From: Kineococcus sp. NBC_00420
GTDB lineage: Bacteria; Actinomycetota; Actinomycetes; Actinomycetales; Kineococcaceae
Assembly: GCF_036021035.1 (NCBI RefSeq)
Contig: NZ_CP107930.1
Location: forward strand, 4,030,001 to 4,094,000
Direction of reading: 5' to 3'
Length of the DNA: 64,000 nt
The notes beneath the pieces are model-generated. The model saw only the letters and a program-made list of their open reading frames with translations. It was not told the DNA's origin and did not search any database. The position numbers were made by a program, and so were the translations under genes. The number at the start of each line of letters is the position of its first letter. Within the stretch, counting starts at the first letter, position 1. Positions 59,879-64,000 of the stretch are shown here, one piece after another.

Positions 59879-60541
59879 GTGAGCGAACTCAAGGACGCAC
59901 GGATCCTCGTCACGGGTGCCGGCGGGGGGCTGGGACGGCCGATCGTGCGCCTCCTGACCCGGGCCGGGGCGCGGGTGGTCCTCAGCGGGAGGGACGTCTC
60001 GACGCTCGAGGGAGCCCACGCCGTGGCCGCCGACCTGCGCCTGCCGGGGGAGCCGGAACGTCTCGTGGCGGAGGCCGTCGACCACCTCGGTGGCCTCGAC
60101 GGCCTGGTCCACGCGGCCGGCGTCGTCGCCTTCGGTCCGGGGGTGGAGGCCGACGACGAGCTCCTCGACGAGCTGTTCCTCGCCGACACCCTCGGGCCGA
60201 TCCGGCTGCTGCGCGCGGCCGTCCCGCAGATCACGACGGGCGGGTTCGCCGTCGTCGTCTCCGCGGTCGTCGCCGAACGGCCACAGCCGGGGATGGCCGC
60301 GTACTCCGCGGCGAAGGCGGCGCTCAGCTCCTTCACCCAGGCGCTGGCCCGGGAGGTCCGGCGCGAGGTGCGGGTGGTCGACGTGCGCCCCCCGCACACC
60401 GAGACGGGCCTGGCGCAGCGTCCCGTCGCCGGGACCGCACCCCGGCTGCCGACCGGCCTGGACCCGGAGGCGGTGGCGGAACGGATCGTGCGCGCGATCG
60501 TCGAGGACGAGCGCGACCTGTCCTCCGCGGCGTTCGCGTGA
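59879..60541 (+). CDS. Short-chain dehydrogenase/reductase
   Basis: The 220-residue classical SDR has the NAD(P) motif TGAGGGLG near residue 12, the NNAG-equivalent HAAG, a catalytic Ser in VVSAVVAE and YSAAK (Tyr and Lys). The arrangement SGRD after strand 2 suggests NADP. The substrate is not predictable. The GTG at 59879 follows 18 bp after the TadG-like stop, so it may be read from the Tad transcript although it is unrelated by function. Confidence 0.92.
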   Translation: MSELKDARILVTGAGGGLGRPIVRLLTRAGARVVLSGRDVSTLEGAHAVAADLRLPGEPERLVAEAVDHLGGLDGLVHAAGVVAFGPGVEADDELLDELFLADTLGPIRLLRAAVPQITTGGFAVVVSAVVAERPQPGMAAYSAAKAALSSFTQALAREVRREVRVVDVRPPHTETGLAQRPVAGTAPRLPTGLDPEAVAERIVRAIVEDERDLSSAAFA

Positions 60542-60564
60542 AGGGCGGGCCGGGTGCCCCGACG

Positions 60565-60570
60565 TAGACT
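60565..60570 (+). promoter_or_regulatory. Candidate -10 box for prfB
   Basis: TAGACT lies eight bases before the prfB GTG at 60579; no Shine-Dalgarno is seen. A leaderless or very short leader is likely. Confidence 0.45.
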
Positions 60571-60578
60571 CGTCGGTC

Positions 60579-61685
60579 GTGGCCATCGACTTCCCCGCTG
60601 AGATCTCCGCCCTGCGCACGACGTACGCGTCCATCCGCGAGGTGTCGGACCTCGAAGCGCTGCGCAAGGAACTGGCCGACCTCAACGACGAGGCCGCCGC
60701 GCCGAGCCTGTGGGACGACCCCGAGCACGCCCAGACCGTCACCAGCCGCCTCTCTGCCGTGCAGGCCGAGCTCGACCGCATCGAGAAGATGGGCGGTCGC
60801 ATCGACGACCTCGAGGTGCTCGTCGAGCTCTCCGAGGACGAGAACGACGCCGACTCCCTCGTCGAGGCCGAGGCCGAGCTGGAGACGGTGAAGGCGCAGC
60901 TGGCGCAGCTCGAGGTCCGCACCCTGCTGTCCGGGGAGTACGACAACCGCGAGGCCATCGTCACGATCCGTTCCGAGGCCGGTGGTGTCGACGCCGCCGA
61001 CTTCGCCGAGATGCTGATGCGGATGTACCTGCGCTGGGCGGAACGTCGCGGCTACAAGAGCGAGGTCTACGACACCTCCTACGCCGAGGAGGCGGGCATC
61101 AAGTCGGCCACCTTCAAGGTCGCCGCGCCCTACGCCTACGGCACGTTGTCCGTGGAGCAGGGCACCCACCGCCTCGTGCGGATCTCGCCCTTCGACAACC
61201 AGGGGCGTCGCCAGACGTCCTTCGCCGGCGTCGAGGTCCTGCCCGTCGTGGCCGAGACCGACCACGTCGACGTCAACGAGAACGAGGTCCGCGTCGACGT
61301 CTACCGCTCCTCGGGTCCCGGTGGTCAGTCCGTCAACACCACCGACTCCGCGGTGCGCCTGACCCACCTCCCGACCGGCATCGTCGTGACCTGCCAGAAC
61401 GAGAAGTCGCAGCTGCAGAACAAGGCCGCGGCCATGCGCGTCCTGCAGGCCAAGCTGCTGGAGAAGGCCCGCAAGGACCGCCAGGCCGAGCTCGACGCGC
61501 TCAAGGGCGACGACTCCGGCTCGTGGGGCAACCAGATGCGTTCCTACGTCCTGCACCCGTACCAGATGGTCAAGGACCTGCGGACGAACTACGAGGTCGG
61601 CAACACCTCCAACGTCTTCGACGGCGAGATCGACAGCTTCCTCGACGCGGGCATCCGCTGGCGCAAGCAGGTCGAGCAGGCCTGA
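60579..61685 (+). CDS. prfB: Peptide chain release factor 2
   Basis: The 368-residue class I release factor reads UGA and UAA. The codon-recognition tripeptide is SPF (ISPFDNQG) and the catalytic loop [13 protein letters not shown] holds the GGQ. The frame is continuous, so the programmed +1 frameshift that controls prfB in many bacteria is absent, as is common in actinobacteria. It is followed by ftsE and ftsX and then smpB, the standard order in the phylum. Confidence 0.97.
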   Translation: MAIDFPAEISALRTTYASIREVSDLEALRKELADLNDEAAAPSLWDDPEHAQTVTSRLSAVQAELDRIEKMGGRIDDLEVLVELSEDENDADSLVEAEAELETVKAQLAQLEVRTLLSGEYDNREAIVTIRSEAGGVDAADFAEMLMRMYLRWAERRGYKSEVYDTSYAEEAGIKSATFKVAAPYAYGTLSVEQGTHRLVRISPFDNQGRRQTSFAGVEVLPVVAETDHVDVNENEVRVDVYRSSGPGGQSVNTTDSAVRLTHLPTGIVVTCQNEKSQLQNKAAAMRVLQAKLLEKARKDRQAELDALKGDDSGSWGNQMRSYVLHPYQMVKDLRTNYEVGNTSNVFDGEIDSFLDAGIRWRKQVEQA

Positions 61686-61798
61686 CCGAAGATCACCCGC
61701 GGGGAGTCTTGCGCTCACCCACAGTGGGCGGACCGTATGGTGGTGGTGGTCAGAGCAGCACCAGTTCTCCCTGTCCCCGAGACTGACCACCCCCACGA

Positions 61799-62488
61799 GT
61801 GATCACCTTCGAGCACGTCAGCAAGGTCTACGGCGAGGGGCACCGCCCCGCGCTCGCGGAGGTGACCCTCCAGATCGACAAGGGCGACTTCGTCTTCCTC
61901 GTCGGTCCGTCCGGGTCGGGGAAGTCGACCTTCCTGCGCCTGGTCCTCAAGGAGGAGCGCGCCAGCAGCGGGTCCGTCCAGGTCGCCGGGCGTGACGTCG
62001 GCCGGTTGCGCTCCTGGAAGGTGCCGGCCCTGCGTCGCCAGATCGGGGTCGTCTTCCAGGACTTCCGCCTCCTCGCCGACAAGTCCGTCTACGAGAACGT
62101 CGCCTTCGCCCTGCAGGTGCTCGGCAAACCGCGTCACGTCATCGCCCAGACCGTCCCCGAGACCCTCGGTCTCGTCGGGCTGGCCGGCAAGGAGAAGCGC
62201 CGTCCGCACGAGCTCTCCGGGGGTGAGCAGCAGCGCGTCGCCATCGCGCGCGCGTTCGTCAACCGGCCCTCGCTGCTGCTGGCCGACGAGCCCACCGGGA
62301 ACCTCGACCCCGAGACCAGCGTCGGGATCATGAAGCTGCTCGACCGGATCAACCGCACGGGGACCACGATCGTCATGGCCACGCACGACGACGACATCGT
62401 CGACCAGATGCGCAAGCGCGTCGTCGAGCTCCGCGACGGTCGCGTCGTGCGCGACGAGGACCGCGGCGTCTACGGATCGGGTCGCTGA
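61799..62488 (+). CDS. ftsE: Cell-division ATP-binding protein FtsE
   Basis: The 229-residue ABC ATPase has Walker [12 protein letters not shown]-loop FQDFRLL, signature LSGGEQQR, Walker [12 protein letters not shown] and H-loop ATHDD, all intact. With FtsX it forms a membrane complex that activates peptidoglycan hydrolases at the division site. The GTG at 61799 starts [16 protein letters not shown]. The stop overlaps the ftsX ATG as TGATG. Confidence 0.97.
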   Translation: MITFEHVSKVYGEGHRPALAEVTLQIDKGDFVFLVGPSGSGKSTFLRLVLKEERASSGSVQVAGRDVGRLRSWKVPALRRQIGVVFQDFRLLADKSVYENVAFALQVLGKPRHVIAQTVPETLGLVGLAGKEKRRPHELSGGEQQRVAIARAFVNRPSLLLADEPTGNLDPETSVGIMKLLDRINRTGTTIVMATHDDDIVDQMRKRVVELRDGRVVRDEDRGVYGSGR

Positions 62489-63393
62489 TGCGGATCGGTT
62501 TCGTCCTCGGTGAGATGTTCACCGGGTTGCGCCGCAACTTCACGATGACGCTCTCCGTCGTGCTCGTCACGATGGTGTCGTTGTTCTTCTTCGGGACCGG
62601 TCTGCTCGTGCAGAAGCAGGCGGGGACCCTCAAGGGCGAGTGGTACGACCGCGTCCAGGTGTCGATCTTCCTGTGCGGGGACGAGTCCCTGGCCACGAGC
62701 TGCCCCGGCGGTGCCGTCACCGACACCCAGCGCACCGCCCTGCGGGACGCGCTGACCGCGGACCCGCTGGTCGAGCGGGTCTACTACGAGTCGAAGCAGG
62801 AGGCGTACCAGAACTTCAAGGAGACGACGGCGCCGGGCCTGTCCGACAACGTCACCGCCGACCAGCTCCCCGAGTCCTTCCGCGTGAAGCTCAAGGAACC
62901 CTCGCGCTACCTCGAGCTCACCGCCGCGTACCAGGACTCCGCGGGGGTCGAGGAGATCCCCGACCAGCGCGCCATCCTGCAGCCGCTGTTCACGGTGCTC
63001 GACACCGCGACGCGCGTCTCGCTCGGGCTGGCCGCGCTCATGCTGATCTGCTCGATGATGCTCGTCTCCACGACCATCCGGCTCACCGCGTTCAGCCGCC
63101 GTCGGGAGACGACGATCATGCGCCTGGTGGGGGCCTCGCGGGCTCTCATCCAGTTGCCGTTCGTCCTCGAGGGGGTCGTCGCGAGCCTCGTCGGCGGCGT
63201 CCTCGCCTCCGGAGCGCTGTGGGCGATGGTCAACTTCGGGGTCTCGAGGCTGCAGTCGCGGCCGGGGTTCACGACGCGGCTCATCTCGACCCACGACGTG
63301 CTCACCGAGACCGGACCGATCATCGTCGCCGTCGGCGTGGTCTTCGCCGTCATCGCCTCGCTGTTCAGCCTGCGCCGCTGGCTGAAGGTCTGA
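62488..63393 (+). CDS. ftsX: Cell-division membrane protein FtsX
   Basis: The 301-residue protein has four membrane helices: one at about 20-45 and three in the last 130 residues. The large extracellular loop (about 50-170) carries two cysteines ([13 protein letters not shown]) likely to form a disulfide; this loop contacts the hydrolase partner (RipC in mycobacteria). It has the N-terminal motif [13 protein letters not shown] and the C-terminal FSLRRWLKV. It is coupled to ftsE. Confidence 0.96.
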   Translation: MRIGFVLGEMFTGLRRNFTMTLSVVLVTMVSLFFFGTGLLVQKQAGTLKGEWYDRVQVSIFLCGDESLATSCPGGAVTDTQRTALRDALTADPLVERVYYESKQEAYQNFKETTAPGLSDNVTADQLPESFRVKLKEPSRYLELTAAYQDSAGVEEIPDQRAILQPLFTVLDTATRVSLGLAALMLICSMMLVSTTIRLTAFSRRRETTIMRLVGASRALIQLPFVLEGVVASLVGGVLASGALWAMVNFGVSRLQSRPGFTTRLISTHDVLTETGPIIVAVGVVFAVIASLFSLRRWLKV

Positions 63394-63440
63394 GTCGGGG
63401 CCGCGGGAGAACCGCGGTGCGGGACCCGGCGCGCGGCGCC

Positions 63441-63446
63441 TAGACT
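63441..63446 (+). promoter_or_regulatory. Candidate -10 box for smpB
   Basis: TAGACT is followed about 33 bp later by the smpB GTG at 63479, which has its own GGAGG, so this gene has a normal short leader. Confidence 0.45.
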
Positions 63447-63478
63447 CGAGGGTCCGAGATCGAGACCTGGAGGTCCAC

Positions 63479-63949
63479 GTGCCGCGCGAGACCGGTCGCA
63501 AGGTGATCGCCAGCAACCGCAAGGCGCGCCACGACTACTTCATCGACGACGTCTACGAGGCGGGCGTCAGCCTGATGGGCACCGAGGTCAAGGCGCTGCG
63601 GATGGGGCGGGCGTCCCTGGTGGACGGCTTCGCCCACATCGACCGCGGTGAGATGTGGCTCGAAGGGGTCCACATCCCCGAGTACGTCCAGGGCACGTGG
63701 ACCAACCACACCCCGCGACGCAAGCGGAAGCTCCTCCTGCACCGCGAGGAGATCGAGCGCTGGGCCGGGAAGGTCCGCGAGTTCGGGCTGACGATCGTGC
63801 CGTTGGCGCTCTACTTCAACGACGGCAAGGTCAAGGTCGAGATCGGGCTGGCCCGGGGCAAGAAGAACTACGACAAGCGCCAGACCCTGCGCGAACGTCA
63901 GGACCGGCGCGAGGCCGACCGCGCGATGTCGGAGCGCAAGAACCGCTGA
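63479..63949 (+). CDS. smpB: tmRNA-binding protein SmpB
   Basis: The 156-residue protein binds tmRNA and brings it to stalled ribosomes. It shows [20 protein letters not shown], the OB-fold core [19 protein letters not shown] and the C-terminal tail [24 protein letters not shown] lies 5-6 nt before the GTG at 63479. The gene for tmRNA (ssrA) often follows smpB in actinobacteria, but only 51 bases remain in the window and they show no tmRNA start. Confidence 0.97.
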   Translation: MPRETGRKVIASNRKARHDYFIDDVYEAGVSLMGTEVKALRMGRASLVDGFAHIDRGEMWLEGVHIPEYVQGTWTNHTPRRKRKLLLHREEIERWAGKVREFGLTIVPLALYFNDGKVKVEIGLARGKKNYDKRQTLRERQDRREADRAMSERKNR

Positions 63950-64000
63950 CGTCCGACGAACTGCGGATGCGCGCCCGGTCCGTGAGCGCTGTCATCGGTC

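Noticed and set aside
60579-61685. Programmed frameshift in prfB
   Set aside because: The frame from the GTG at 60579 is continuous with no in-frame UGA, so no frameshift is needed.
63950-64000. Start of tmRNA after smpB
   Set aside because: Only 51 bases remain and they show no GGGG-type tmRNA 5' end or promoter.

Overview
The window is chromosomal DNA from a high-GC actinobacterium. The evidence is GTG-rich starts, an mtrA-mtrB-lpqB cluster, a WhiB protein, the PdtaS kinase, a 180-kDa-type NAD-glutamate dehydrogenase, and a 23S rRNA carrying the extra helix typical of this phylum. The 16S sequence and the gene content look most like Kineococcus (Kineosporiales); that genus call is my inference. 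I see no transposase, integrase, prophage, CRISPR array or tRNA, so this reads as a conserved core segment rather than an island.

Layout. 1-13.6 kb is one long minus-strand run: a membrane protein, a DUF4129 protein, a DUF4350 protein, a MoxR ATPase and a DUF58 protein, then four ABC-exporter half-transporters that form two unequal pairs, a class C beta-lactamase-like hydrolase and a protein cut by the window edge. 13.7-27.1 kb is a plus-strand block: mtrA, mtrB, lpqB, comF-like, long hpf, an orphan LuxR-type regulator, a YcaQ-like DNA glycosylase, a GGDEF-EAL protein and secA. 27.1-31.6 kb holds small genes (Rv3235-like, LysM, a hypothetical, an excisionase-like HTH) and a SAF/CpaE-like pair. 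31.6-37.8 kb is a complete rRNA operon (promoter, 16S, 23S, 5S, terminator) without spacer tRNAs.

37.9-41.5 kb has an Arg/Asp-repeat protein with a TPR-like region and an acidic tail, a DUF6912-like protein, and a three-gene minus operon ending in a DUF2505-like protein. 41.6-48.4 kb holds the giant NAD-glutamate dehydrogenase, pdtaS and whiB1. 48.8-51.2 kb has a membrane protein, a SigF-type sigma factor with its RsbW-type anti-sigma, and a GNAT acetyltransferase. 51.2-55.2 kb is one 1,346-residue FHA-FtsK/SpoIIIE ATPase. It is divergent from a Tad pilus/secretion cluster (55.4-59.9 kb: cpaF, tadB, tadC, a Flp-like pilin and three TadE/TadG-like pseudopilins). The window ends with an SDR, prfB, ftsE, ftsX and smpB.

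How parts work together. MtrAB-LpqB couples envelope state to transcription. MoxR/DUF58 and the ABC exporters are envelope functions. The Tad machine appears split: its CpaB-like (SAF) and CpaE-like subunits lie about 24 kb from the CpaF/TadBC/pilin cluster. SigF/RsbW, PdtaS, WhiB1 and hpf suggest stress and stationary-phase control. Two sequence habits recur: neighbouring genes overlap by GTGA, and many genes start about 6 nt after a TAnnnT box, which suggests leaderless mRNAs.
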